From Bacteroidia bacterium (GTDB lineage: Bacteria > Bacteroidota > Bacteroidia > Cytophagales > Cyclobacteriaceae), in the NCBI GenBank assembly GCA_030432655.1, contig JAUILA010000008.1:122290-186289 (forward strand): a stretch of DNA of 64,000 nucleotides, given 5' to 3'. A program made the position numbers and the translations under genes. Below the pieces are notes generated by a model that did not search any database, was not told where the DNA came from, and saw nothing but the letters and a program-made list of their open reading frames with translations. Positions 8,727 through 17,372 of the stretch are shown here, piece by piece. Within the stretch, counting starts at the first letter, position 1, and the number at the start of each line of letters is the position of its first letter.

Positions 8727-9248
8727 TTAAAACGTCTGTCTTATTTCACTTTTAACAAACCTGAGAGCCTCCTGGACGGGATCTTTATCTTTTTGCATGG
8801 TTTTCTCAAACACAAGTTTGGCAAGGTCTACACTGGTCGCTTTTTCATCAAGTGATTCCGCAGCCTTATTAATTGTGTTTATAAGGTCCTCTTTGGCATG
8901 TACGACCAGCGTCCATGATTCCTCACTCATATAGAGCTGCTGTGAAACATTATGATTGTATTCTTCCCGCACCTCGTGAACCAGGATGTGCTTGAATTCA
9001 TTGGCAGTATATTCTCCCTGGTTAAGTCGTACAATCAGGTTATTCGGATTAATACGTTCCAGGAATAAACATATCCGCTCATAGGCATGAAGGCGATTGG
9101 GTAGAACCGTCTCAATACTTTTACCACGAATTTCCAGGTGTTGCTTTTGCAGTTCTTTTTCAAGAAAGGATTTTACAACAAGATACATGGCATAAAGGAC
9201 GACTGCAGCTGGAATTAAAAGTTTAGCAAATTCTGTTACCAGTTCCAT
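8727..9248 (-). CDS. Conserved membrane-anchored protein, function unknown
   Basis: 173 residues. One N-terminal transmembrane helix (about 8-28) is followed by a cytosolic or periplasmic helical domain with the recognisable stretch RLHAYERICLFLERINPNNLI and a helix-rich C-terminus ending IRQTF. I recall similar proteins as a Bacteroidota-specific unknown family, but assign no function. It lies 60 bases upstream of dtd on the same strand, so the three genes down to the MazG-like one may be one transcript. Confidence 0.65.
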   Translation of the reverse strand: MELVTEFAKLLIPAAVVLYAMYLVVKSFLEKELQKQHLEIRGKSIETVLPNRLHAYERICLFLERINPNNLIVRLNQGEYTANEFKHILVHEVREEYNHNVSQQLYMSEESWTLVVHAKEDLINTINKAAESLDEKATSVDLAKLVFEKTMQKDKDPVQEALRFVKSEIRQTF

Positions 9249-9403
9249 AGTATGTTAAAAAGTCTGCCGGTAAAAATAGAATAATTTCAATCCCCCTCAA
9301 TAGCCGGTAACGTTTTTTCTGCCTGCTCTGCCTGCACATGTAAGAAAATTTTAAGTCTGACAGAATTCTGCGACCTTTGCGGAAGTCAAAAACCGTTAGG
9401 CGC

Positions 9404-9718
9404 ATGAGTACAGCCCTTGAACCTGTTTCCATTACTGCCAATGCCGCAGAGGAAGTAACAAAAATCATGTCTTCCAAAGACATCCCGGAAGGATACGGAC
9501 TGCGAATAGGTGTTCGCGGAGGGAAAGGATGCTTTGGGGTTTCCTATTACCTTGGCTTTGACAAAAAGAAAGAAGGTGACCTGGAATATATAGTACATGA
9601 AATTCCGGTGTACGTCGCAAAGGCGGAAACCATGTACCTCCTTGGAGTCGAACTCGATTTTTATGAAGGGGCGGATGCCCGGGGGTTCACTTTCAATAAG
9701 GATGCAGATCTATCGTGA
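9404..9718 (+). CDS. IscA/HesB-like protein lacking the C-terminal CGC motif
   Basis: 104 residues from the ATG giving MSTALEPVSIT; an upstream in-frame TTG at 9377 would add nine basic residues and is less likely. The A-type iron-sulfur carrier fold is clear: ITANAAEEV, LRIGVRGGKGCFGVSYYLGFD with the first conserved Cys, and the Gly-rich GFTFNKD end. Canonical IscA/SufA proteins end with a CGCGxSF cluster-binding pair; this protein stops right before that point. One Cys of the usual three is therefore left. It may be a structural variant with altered cluster or iron binding. The 3' end overlaps folB by 9 bases. Confidence 0.8.
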   Translation: MSTALEPVSITANAAEEVTKIMSSKDIPEGYGLRIGVRGGKGCFGVSYYLGFDKKKEGDLEYIVHEIPVYVAKAETMYLLGVELDFYEGADARGFTFNKDADLS

Positions 9719-10066
9719 AAAGCTGTTGCTGACAATCGCAGCTTTACAGGGACCTCCAATCGGGGGATTAAGTTTATATACTCTTACTTCGGCCGAACTG
9801 ACTATGGGAAATTTGTCCCTGATCTCATAGAGGATTTTATCCACCACATGTTCCAGCAGGTAGGAAGGACGCTTCATGTGGGCTTCCACTATGCGGTAAA
9901 TATCCTGGTAATCGACCGTTTTGGCCAGGTCATCATCCGTTGCGGCACCTGAAAAATCAAGTTCGAGCAGGACATCCACTTCAAATTGATTCCCGCGCTG
10001 CCGTTCTTCATCGTAATATCCGTGATACGCTTTAAAGGAGAGGCCACGTAGTTCAATCCGGCCCAT
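9710..10066 (-). CDS. folB: Dihydroneopterin aldolase
   Basis: 118 residues, the standard length of the single-domain FolB. It begins MGRIELRGLSFKAYHGYYDEERQRGN, a family hallmark, with the DDLAKTVDYQDIYRIVE and SYLLEHVVDKI stretches and a C-terminal VYKLNPPIGG. It converts 7,8-dihydroneopterin to 6-hydroxymethyl-dihydropterin in folate synthesis. The start overlaps the stop of the DivIVA-domain gene by one base, so translation is probably coupled. Confidence 0.92.
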   Translation of the reverse strand: MGRIELRGLSFKAYHGYYDEERQRGNQFEVDVLLELDFSGAATDDDLAKTVDYQDIYRIVEAHMKRPSYLLEHVVDKILYEIRDKFPIVSSAEVRVYKLNPPIGGPCKAAIVSNSFSR

Positions 10067-10899
10067 TATTCGATATCATCAAAGAAAGATCCACCGCCTT
10101 CCTCCTTCTTTTTCTCTTTTGTCTCCTTCTTTTCTCCGAAATCCGGCTCCTGATTATCATCCGAACCGGGTCTTTCATCCGATATATCGTGCGTAGTTTT
10201 CACCTCAGTATCCCGGGGTTTTTCAGGAACAGGTGGTTGTTTTTCATCACTGTCCTCAGACAACCAGCCAGAGGCGTAGTTAGCCAGCGACGAACTGGTA
10301 TCTACTTCCATTAATTTATAATCCGATTTATCGAAAAAGGATTTCTTTACTTCAAGGAGCTTCTGCTCAATGTCCAGGCTCTTTGCTCTGCTGGATATCC
10401 GGTCGGTTCGGTCCAGGGCATCCTTGGCGGCACCCTTGATTTCAGCAATCATATCAGCCCGGGCATTCTCCAGGGTCCTGTACAATTGCCCAAGGTCTTT
10501 CAAATGATCTTCCATATCTTCTATGGCTGTCCGGCTTCGCATTTCGGCCTCCTCAATCATATTCTTGGCCTTGGTACGCGCATCATTGAGCAGCGACTCT
10601 GCTTTGATCTCCGTTTCGCGCATATGGAGTTTAGCAGCTTTTGTGGCCTGATCAATCATATTGGCGCCGGTATCCTCCGCTGTCTTTAAGGTCTTAAAAA
10701 GTGAACTCTCCACCTCGCGCAGCTTTTCCACCTCCTTTACCGTATTGTCCAGCCTGATCTTTAACTCCTTGTTTTCATCGATCATTTTCTCCCATTCCTG
10801 GGAAAGACTCGTCAGGTAGGCATATACTTCATCCTTATCCAGGCCACGAAATGCTTTCTCAAATGTCTTCTGACGTATCTCAAGTGGTGTAATCTTCAT
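10066..10899 (-). CDS. DivIVA-domain coiled-coil protein
   Basis: 277 residues. The N-terminal 40 residues (MKITPLEIRQKTFEKAFRG then LDKDEVYAYL) match the DivIVA/GpsB lipid-binding head. A long heptad-rich helical region spans about 45-190, and the tail (about 220-277) is low-complexity and strongly charged (Lys, Glu, Asp). DivIVA proteins sense membrane curvature and recruit division or polarity partners in Gram-positives; the role in Bacteroidota is not established. It is flanked by folB (1-base overlap) and a WD40 gene 24 bases upstream, so the three genes are likely co-transcribed. Confidence 0.8.
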   Translation of the reverse strand: MKITPLEIRQKTFEKAFRGLDKDEVYAYLTSLSQEWEKMIDENKELKIRLDNTVKEVEKLREVESSLFKTLKTAEDTGANMIDQATKAAKLHMRETEIKAESLLNDARTKAKNMIEEAEMRSRTAIEDMEDHLKDLGQLYRTLENARADMIAEIKGAAKDALDRTDRISSRAKSLDIEQKLLEVKKSFFDKSDYKLMEVDTSSSLANYASGWLSEDSDEKQPPVPEKPRDTEVKTTHDISDERPGSDDNQEPDFGEKKETKEKKKEEGGGSFFDDIE

Positions 10900-10922
10900 C
10901 TATTGTCTTTCCAGCTTAGTAG

Positions 10923-11834
10923 TTATAAGTTAAACTCAAGATCCCATGCGGATATTGTCCGGTCATCGCTTGCACTTACCAGCGCCTCCTCAAGCCACAA
11001 GGTGTTATTTACCGATGTGCCATGCCCGGCATGCCTGGCTTTATCAATTACCTTCAATAAGCGAAATGTTGCGGAATCCCATACTTTGATGGATTTATCC
11101 ATGCTACAAGTTACAAAATGTTTGCCATCCGGACTAAAGGATATATTGTTAATGGCGTACATGTGTGCCACGATATCCTCCATCATTTCGTACCCGGACG
11201 CCGCATTCCAAATCTTGAGATGGGCATCCCGGCCGGCACTGTAAAGCAGGTCGGTTTCTTTGTTGTAGGTTACGGTAAACACGGAATTTGTATGATCCGT
11301 CAGCTCCTTGAGAATCTCATAATTATCCAGTGAGACAATCCGGATAATGTTATCACTGAACCCGAGCGCAAGTTCGCCCCGATCCCGGTGAATCGAAATA
11401 GAGCGAAGTGATTTGTCGGAATACTTTACTTCCCTGACCACACGCAATTTTTCGGCATCAACAACTGTCAGTGTTCCGGAAGAATCACCAATATAAACCA
11501 GGTTTTCAAGGCTGCAAATATCAAAAATAGCCCCTGAGGTACATTTTAGAGAGGCCAGCTCTTTCTTTTTATGCCAGTCGATAAAGTGAATTCCTTCATA
11601 ATTGTGTCCAACCAGCAACAAATCCCTTGGAGAATAGTAATTCAGCGCATAAACGGAATTTGGCACCTGGGCGATCACTTCTCCCCTTTCCATATCACTC
11701 AGATCCCATTTAACCACGAGCCCATCACCGGCCCCGCTGAAAAACACCGACGAAACCGGAGAATGGGTCAGCGCGTATACGCAGTCCTTATGTCCTGTCA
11801 TTAATCCTGCTTTTTGAACGTTCACCCTGCTCAT
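10923..11834 (-). CDS. WD40-repeat beta-propeller protein
   Basis: 303 residues with about seven WD40 blades and no signal peptide. Recognisable blade ends include GDGLVVKWDL, GRDAHLKIWN, SMDKSIKVWD and SDDRTISAWDL, with GH/GHK-type openings such as TGHKDCVYALTHSP. WD40 propellers act as protein-interaction platforms. The protein is predicted to be cytoplasmic, 24 bases upstream of the DivIVA-domain gene, which suggests a shared complex (inference). No catalytic motif is visible. Confidence 0.85.
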   Translation of the reverse strand: MSRVNVQKAGLMTGHKDCVYALTHSPVSSVFFSGAGDGLVVKWDLSDMERGEVIAQVPNSVYALNYYSPRDLLLVGHNYEGIHFIDWHKKKELASLKCTSGAIFDICSLENLVYIGDSSGTLTVVDAEKLRVVREVKYSDKSLRSISIHRDRGELALGFSDNIIRIVSLDNYEILKELTDHTNSVFTVTYNKETDLLYSAGRDAHLKIWNAASGYEMMEDIVAHMYAINNISFSPDGKHFVTCSMDKSIKVWDSATFRLLKVIDKARHAGHGTSVNNTLWLEEALVSASDDRTISAWDLEFNL

Positions 11835-11889
11835 AGTCTCTTTTTGCGATTAATGCCTAAATTTAAGACAAATAAAACACTATCGGCCC

Positions 11890-12525
11890 ATGCCGCTTCA
11901 TGATATTGAGTGCGTTAATGAGCACAGGCTCATGGCTATCTATAAAATTTCCGAAAGTAGTGAGGAATTGCTGGATTACCTGTCTCCTGATTCGCAGGAC
12001 AGATTGCTGCTGGACTCCTTTACCAATGATCAGAAAAAGAAAGAATGGTTATCCGGAAGGATCGCACTCCGGTACCTGGCACATGAATACGGACTTGAAT
12101 ACCATGGGGTCCGGAAAGATGCTTCAGGCAAGCCTTACCTCAAGTCACATGGAGTGGAAATTTCGTTGTCGCACTCATTCCCTTATGTAGCGGCTATTCT
12201 TGATCCTCATAAAGAAGTTGGAATCGACCTTGAACAGCCCAAAGCAAAATTGTTAAAGGTAGCCCCAAGGTTTTTAAATGAACGCGAACTGGTCGATGCC
12301 GGTGAAGACCTCAGAAAATTATGTATTTTATGGTGCGCAAAGGAGGCCATGTACAAGACGTTTAACACAAAAGGAGTCATTTTTCGGGAGAATATGTCTG
12401 TACAGTCCTTTAACCGTGAATCACAGGGAATTCTAAATTCAAGTATTTCCTTCAGGGGCCTTAAAAATGAATATTTAATCAAATACGAAGATCGGGATGA
12501 TTTTCTGATCGCATTTAATCAATAA
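11890..12525 (+). CDS. 4'-phosphopantetheinyl transferase superfamily protein
   Basis: 211 residues, close to the Sfp type. Magnesium and CoA-binding residues are visible: GIDLE with Asp113 and Glu115, and WCAKEAMYK with Glu152 and Lys156. The upstream DASGKPYL and ISLSHS stretches are also family marks. It would transfer phosphopantetheine from CoA onto an acyl carrier or peptidyl carrier protein. No polyketide or peptide synthetase is near, so the partner may be the fatty-acid ACP. It is followed after three bases by a secreted thioredoxin-fold gene. Confidence 0.85.
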   Translation: MPLHDIECVNEHRLMAIYKISESSEELLDYLSPDSQDRLLLDSFTNDQKKKEWLSGRIALRYLAHEYGLEYHGVRKDASGKPYLKSHGVEISLSHSFPYVAAILDPHKEVGIDLEQPKAKLLKVAPRFLNERELVDAGEDLRKLCILWCAKEAMYKTFNTKGVIFRENMSVQSFNRESQGILNSSISFRGLKNEYLIKYEDRDDFLIAFNQ

Positions 12526-12528
12526 TGT

Positions 12529-13086
12529 ATGAAGCTGTTAATGCTGTTTCTTCTGTCCTTCCTTTCTCTATCTGTCGCCGGGCAGGTAATCGGTGATTTT
12601 ACCTTAACGGATATCAGGAACGGAAATGAGGTTTCGCTGAATGATTACTCGACGAATCGTGCCGTGGTGGTAATTTTTACCAGCCAGAATTGCCCGTACG
12701 ATAATTACTACCTGGACAGGCTAAAACAGCTGAGCACAGACTTTGAAGACAGAAATGTTGGTATTCTGTATGTGAATTCTATTCCATCCGAGTCCGCGGA
12801 GGAATTAAAGTCTTCCGTGGCTGAATGGCCGGCTCCGTACCTGTCCGACAAACAACAGGTTGTTATGAAATTACTCGGAGTATCCAAGACACCTGAATCC
12901 ATAATCCTGATTCCTGTCAATGGTGGTTTTCGAAAAATTTACCAGGGAGCTATTGACAATAACCCTCAGGTAGCCACAGATGTAAAAAAGGCGTATCTCC
13001 GGGAAAACCTGGTCAATGTTCTGGAAGGCCAGCCACTGACTTACGCGAACGTACTTCCTGTAGGGTGCCGGATCAGAACCCCCTGA
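12529..13086 (+). CDS. Secreted thioredoxin-fold (redoxin/AhpC-TSA-like) protein
   Basis: 185 residues with a cleavable signal peptide (about 1-18, ending SVAGQ). The redoxin core follows: DFTLTDIRNGNEVSL, then FTSQNCPYDNYY with Cys55, a cis-Pro-like KTPES, and a terminal VGCRIRTP with Cys180. The usual CxxC is replaced by Cys-Pro-Tyr-Asp, so a peroxiredoxin-like single peroxidatic Cys, or a pair formed with Cys180, is more likely than a classical dithiol exchange. Its tail overlaps the convergent RND permease gene by 46 bases. A role in periplasmic thiol chemistry is inferred. Confidence 0.8.
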   Translation: MKLLMLFLLSFLSLSVAGQVIGDFTLTDIRNGNEVSLNDYSTNRAVVVIFTSQNCPYDNYYLDRLKQLSTDFEDRNVGILYVNSIPSESAEELKSSVAEWPAPYLSDKQQVVMKLLGVSKTPESIILIPVNGGFRKIYQGAIDNNPQVATDVKKAYLRENLVNVLEGQPLTYANVLPVGCRIRTP

Positions 13087-15881
13087 AACGCCACCACCAG
13101 GGCCGGGACAAGGTAAAGAGCCGCAAATGTGGATATGCAAACCCCGCCGGCCAGGGCAAGAACAAGTGAACGCTGAAGCTCATTCCCGGTTCCCTGAAAA
13201 AATAAAACCGGGATTCCGCAAATTAAAGTCGTTCCCGTTGTCATAAGAATAGGTTTCAGTCTGACCTGCATGCTTCTGATCAAAGCTTTATCAAGAGGTT
13301 GATGTTGTACATATTTTCTAATGGCACTTACTTTGAGGATCGCATCGTTTACAACAATCCCCAACATGGCAATCAGCCCTATTCCTGATAGGATATTCAG
13401 AGAATTTCCGGTGAAATATAAGGTTAACAGGCTGCCGCCTATTGATGGAGGAATGACTGCTATAACAATCAATGGCCACCAGAAAGATCCAAATTGTATT
13501 AGCAACACCAGGTATAATATAACGACGGATATGCCCAAAAGGTGGAAAAGCTGAATCCGGAGATTCTTATATTTACGGTCCTGTCCCCCGGGTTCAACAA
13601 GCACCCCCATCGATTGAGCTTCCTTTGTATGATTTTCCATGAGTGCCTTATCAGCCTGAGCCCGGTAGGCGATACGGGCCACGTCCCCCTTCATATCTCC
13701 GGTTACTTCTGAGTTAATAAACCTCGTATACCTGTGCGCCACATCCCTGGCCCGCACCGGACTTTGATTTGTCCGGTTTATCAAACTATCATTACCGGAA
13801 TATCGTATGCTCAATCCACTTGTCTCCCCGGGTATCAATGGTACAGAAGAATTTGAAATGGGTCCGATTAACATTTCTGCTTCACGATTCAATAGCGTAG
13901 CCTGATGCAATTTCATTCTCCCTCGTTTCCCGATACGGGTCATAAATTCATTCAGAACAGACTCCTCACCGGTAAACTTTAATACGCTGGCCGGCTCATT
14001 TGCATCCAGTAATGAACTCACAGGATCCTCACCCAGCAGAATTCTTGCACCATTATACCTTTGTGATATCTCCTGAATTACCTCATATGACTCCGGTCCG
14101 TATACGTTAAATCCGGTTCCTGAAAAAGATTCTTCCAAAATATATCCTGTAGAACCCGTTGTCTTTTCAATAATCAAATCATGATAACCATCGGGCATTT
14201 CTTTACTCAACTCGTGAACAGTGTCAATCTCTAGCCGCCAACTCTGACCGCTATAGTTGGGAACCATGCTTTTTGGAAGCCACTTAATCACGACCAGTGA
14301 CAACGTACTGAAAACGAGGAAAGCCGCTATCACCAGTAATGGATGTGATCTTATTTTATTCAATGGACGCAAAACCATTTTCTGCATTCGGATGAATGAA
14401 GATGAATCTCTCCCGGGCAGTCTGATGCTGAACAATCGGGTATACAAGACCGGCAGCACCAGAACGGATATAAATACAGAACAAATAACATTGATTATTA
14501 TGATCCGCGCCTCCTCTCCGAAAATAATTGATATGATCCCCTGACCATATATCATTGGAAGAAAAATAACCATGGTTGTTATATTTGAACCAACAATTGG
14601 ACCTGCCATTTCAGTCAATCCATACCAGGTCGCCGCTGGTAAGGACATTCCCTTATGATGTGAGCGAATAATCCCTTCGGAAATTACGATTCCGTTATCT
14701 ATCAATATACCGGTTCCAAGGATCAATCCGCTCAACGAAATAATATTCATGGACATGCCGGCAATACTCATTATTCCGGCAGAAATCATCATTGAAAGCG
14801 GGATTACCATGCCCGCCAGAAGGGGTATTCGAATATCACTGGTAAACATGAGTTGAATTAGAAAAACCCCGGCAACTGCGGTAAATAAACTCCACCAAAG
14901 TCCAGATAAACTGGTGGCTACTTCTCTGGTTCTGTCCTCGAGCACTTTTATACTTATCTCCGGGTATTTACTTTCAATTTCTTTAAAAAGCTGTCCAAGA
15001 CTGATCCGAAATTCAGTCAGCCGGGTGGCTGTACCTGAATATAACCTGATTACAATAGAACGATTACCATTGACATGATGAATGCCATCGTCCTGAATGA
15101 CTGTCCTCCCAACCAGTCCTATTTCAGTGAGAGTCAGCAACCGCTTACCATGTGCTGGAATTCGATAAGCTGACCAGTTATCCTCCGCGACTTGCCCTTC
15201 CGCCACTACGGGGTATATTTTCTGACCAGCCCTGACATTCCCGGCAAATACAGTAGTCTGTGACGAATTAGTTGATCCGGCCAGGCTCGCACGGGATGAC
15301 CAACGGGCTACCCGCGTTGAATTAGCATATAAAACCGGTTGTTCCCGTGCCAGTCCACTTACATCTGTCAATGCCATGCCATTCACCTGCTTCAACCTGG
15401 GCAAAATGATTGATGTTGTTATTTCAGAAAGAACTTCAACGGGTAATTCACCTTGTATGGCCAGTTTCATAACGGGGGTTGCCGATCCGTTCAGGGTGAT
15501 GAACGGTAACCCCAGTCTCTCTTTCAGCTGACTTGCTACTCCATCGATCCGCGCTCGTATCTCCGGTATCAGATCTGGTTTATAATACCCTTTTTCCAGG
15601 TCAAGCTTGATTACGAGCTTCTTCTCATCTATGCTATAGTGGACATAGGAAATTCCCGTAAGTGTTTGAAGGTGGTTTATTAGCAAATTTGCTTCTCTTT
15701 TCAGGCTCATGGGTTCAGAGGCTGAATGATTGAAAATTACCTGGACCTGCTTTGGACTGATTTCAGGAAGATAAGTGACGGGCAACCGGGTAAACTGATA
15801 TCCGCCCGTCAGGGCAAGAAGAAGAACCGCCCAGGTAATTGAACGGGATTGTCCTAAGAGTATCTTCCAGTATTTTAACAC
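13041..15881 (-). CDS. RND-family efflux permease
   Basis: About 946 residues from a GTG at 15881 (product begins LKYWKILLGQSRSI after the initiator). This GTG overlaps the MauE-like stop (GTGTTAA), suggesting translational coupling; earlier in-frame starts up to 15992 lie inside that gene. It has the RND plan: one TM helix, a porter domain, six TMs with ILIDNGIVISEGII in TM4 (keeping one Asp of the proton relay), a second porter domain, then TMs with GLIAMLGIVVNDAIL. It belongs to the inner-membrane, proton-driven AcrB/MexB superfamily and would work with the adaptor encoded at 17884. Substrate unknown. It is the last gene of the minus-strand peptide/propeller set. Confidence 0.88.
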   Translation of the reverse strand: MLKYWKILLGQSRSITWAVLLLALTGGYQFTRLPVTYLPEISPKQVQVIFNHSASEPMSLKREANLLINHLQTLTGISYVHYSIDEKKLVIKLDLEKGYYKPDLIPEIRARIDGVASQLKERLGLPFITLNGSATPVMKLAIQGELPVEVLSEITTSIILPRLKQVNGMALTDVSGLAREQPVLYANSTRVARWSSRASLAGSTNSSQTTVFAGNVRAGQKIYPVVAEGQVAEDNWSAYRIPAHGKRLLTLTEIGLVGRTVIQDDGIHHVNGNRSIVIRLYSGTATRLTEFRISLGQLFKEIESKYPEISIKVLEDRTREVATSLSGLWWSLFTAVAGVFLIQLMFTSDIRIPLLAGMVIPLSMMISAGIMSIAGMSMNIISLSGLILGTGILIDNGIVISEGIIRSHHKGMSLPAATWYGLTEMAGPIVGSNITTMVIFLPMIYGQGIISIIFGEEARIIIINVICSVFISVLVLPVLYTRLFSIRLPGRDSSSFIRMQKMVLRPLNKIRSHPLLVIAAFLVFSTLSLVVIKWLPKSMVPNYSGQSWRLEIDTVHELSKEMPDGYHDLIIEKTTGSTGYILEESFSGTGFNVYGPESYEVIQEISQRYNGARILLGEDPVSSLLDANEPASVLKFTGEESVLNEFMTRIGKRGRMKLHQATLLNREAEMLIGPISNSSVPLIPGETSGLSIRYSGNDSLINRTNQSPVRARDVAHRYTRFINSEVTGDMKGDVARIAYRAQADKALMENHTKEAQSMGVLVEPGGQDRKYKNLRIQLFHLLGISVVILYLVLLIQFGSFWWPLIVIAVIPPSIGGSLLTLYFTGNSLNILSGIGLIAMLGIVVNDAILKVSAIRKYVQHQPLDKALIRSMQVRLKPILMTTGTTLICGIPVLFFQGTGNELQRSLVLALAGGVCISTFAALYLVPALVVAFQGVLIRHPTGSTFA

Positions 15882-16294
15882 TTTGTATGCGGCCAGGATA
15901 TTAAGGGGAGAATACACAGTCCGGCCAATCCGGCATTCATCCATAGATGAGCAGTCGGACTCAAGGCGCTGATCAGTCCACCGCACGAACATGCAGACTG
16001 TGGGTTAAGTTGCCAAAGCAGCAATAGGTGAATGGTAAAAAGGACCATCAAAAAAAGACTCACCGCCAAACCCAGTCGCACAGTCCGTTTTATCAGTAAC
16101 AATGTCACCGCCACCAACTCGAGTCCGGGGATAATCCATAGCAGTATCCCCACCCATGACATATCAATGTACCAGGACTTTAACAGATCATTTACGAACA
16201 GGCCCGGAGACAGGATTTTACCTACAGCCGCATAGGCAAATATGAAAACCAGTGTGCCCCGTATAAAGGGGTTCAGTCTGCTAATCCATGGCAT
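15875..16294 (-). CDS. MauE/DoxX-like redox-associated membrane protein
   Basis: 139 residues with four predicted TM helices (about 10-28, 45-65, 70-92, 112-132). Opening features fit the DoxX/MauE family: FIFAYAAVGKILSPGLF. A periplasm-facing loop holds CSCGG, the Cys pair typical of MauE-like proteins thought to support disulfide formation in neighbouring exported proteins. It overlaps the beta-propeller gene by 14 bases upstream and the RND GTG downstream, so the three are tightly coupled. A redox role toward the Cys-X6-Cys mini-proteins is inferred from context. Confidence 0.78.
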   Translation of the reverse strand: MPWISRLNPFIRGTLVFIFAYAAVGKILSPGLFVNDLLKSWYIDMSWVGILLWIIPGLELVAVTLLLIKRTVRLGLAVSLFLMVLFTIHLLLLWQLNPQSACSCGGLISALSPTAHLWMNAGLAGLCILPLISWPHTKC

Positions 16295-17324
16295 AACGGA
16301 TTATTTGGAGCCCTTCATACAAAACAAAAAGTTCGTTTTCCCCAGCCAGTATCTCTATAGGTAAATCCTTTCCAGCATTTGGAACAGAAAGACTGTGGGA
16401 ATAGGTGCCGTCTGACAACAGGTAAGCATCTATGGAAAGGTTACTGGTCGGTTCCCATGAAATGAGTGAAAGGATGTACAGATATGTACCGTCAGAGGTT
16501 CCGGAATAGTTGATATTCAGGTCGGGTTCACGAACGAAATAAGTAATATTTCCGGATTTTCTGGCCGTTACCCTGGGTGGTGATGTATTATCCAGGGTAT
16601 GCCCGGTATACTGATACTCCCCGTAAATGTCAAACACAAAAAATTTACCTGTCCTCGCGCACATGTAAAGTATCTTATCTCCCCCCCGGAGTAGCTGTCC
16701 TTCATACATCACATTGAGATACTTTCCTTCAGGGATGTCATCCAGCAGTGAAACCAAAGGAATACGATCGCCCTGTGTGCCACTGGCTGCATTATGTGTA
16801 AAAAAAGCGGGGTTATCCGGAACATCATCAATCAGGAAAAACCGTTGCCTTCCCATATATACTCCGTCCCAAATCGGTTCCTTCAGTTTGTCATAATACA
16901 AAAGGTCATCCTTTAACGAATACTTCTTAACGGCCATATGCGCGTTATCAACTGTCGCATATCCTTCGTTGTCCGCCCATAAATGCATGGTCTGACGATT
17001 CTCCCAGGGAGCATCACCGGGTTTGCCCAACACCTCCTTAGGTGTGCCGTCCGGCGTAAATACATTTATCTTTTGAGTCTGAGCATCCAGTATATACAGT
17101 TTATCATTAAAAATGGTCCATTCCTGAACAGCTGAACCGGAATACTGAAAACGACTTATCTCTCTCAGACTTTTCTGAAAACGCCTCTCTTTCCTCTCAG
17201 CAGATAAACCTGATTTAGTGGATTCAATTTTGGTGAATTCAGGACCCTCGCCATTTATATAAAGGAAGGCAATGCAACCCACTGCAATAAATACCGGTAT
17301 AAGGATCCATGCGAATCGTTTCAT
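16281..17324 (-). CDS. Membrane-anchored six-bladed beta-propeller protein
   Basis: 347 residues. An N-terminal hydrophobic anchor (about 5-23, with a weak lipobox-like AVGC) leads to a propeller of about six NHL/YVTN-like blades, for instance WTIFNDKLYILDAQTQKINV and KILYMCARTGKFFVFDIYG. I assign it to the Bacteroidota 6-bladed propeller group often found beside small secreted Cys peptides. Expected location is periplasmic, anchored to a membrane. It sits downstream of two mini-protein genes, separated from them by a strong hairpin, and overlaps the MauE-like gene. A peptide-binding or sensing role is inferred. Confidence 0.72.
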   Translation of the reverse strand: MKRFAWILIPVFIAVGCIAFLYINGEGPEFTKIESTKSGLSAERKERRFQKSLREISRFQYSGSAVQEWTIFNDKLYILDAQTQKINVFTPDGTPKEVLGKPGDAPWENRQTMHLWADNEGYATVDNAHMAVKKYSLKDDLLYYDKLKEPIWDGVYMGRQRFFLIDDVPDNPAFFTHNAASGTQGDRIPLVSLLDDIPEGKYLNVMYEGQLLRGGDKILYMCARTGKFFVFDIYGEYQYTGHTLDNTSPPRVTARKSGNITYFVREPDLNINYSGTSDGTYLYILSLISWEPTSNLSIDAYLLSDGTYSHSLSVPNAGKDLPIEILAGENELFVLYEGLQIIRYAMD

Positions 17325-17338
17325 AGGTACTTGGGTTA

Positions 17339-17362
17339 AGCCGGAGAACTCCTTCTCCGGCT
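17339..17362 (-). promoter_or_regulatory. Strong intercistronic hairpin between mini-protein and propeller genes
   Basis: A perfect 10-base inverted repeat (AGCCGGAGAA and TTCTCCGGCT) with a 4-base loop fills the 48-base gap. No U-run follows on the minus strand, so it is not a standard terminator. It may stabilise the upstream mini-protein mRNA ends or set different expression of peptides and propeller. Confidence 0.65.
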
Positions 17363-17372
17363 GGTGAAAAAT

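Noticed and set aside
8163..8855. 230-codon plus-strand open frame over dtd and its upstream gene
   Set aside because: Fully antisense to genes with clear family motifs; its translation shows no domain.
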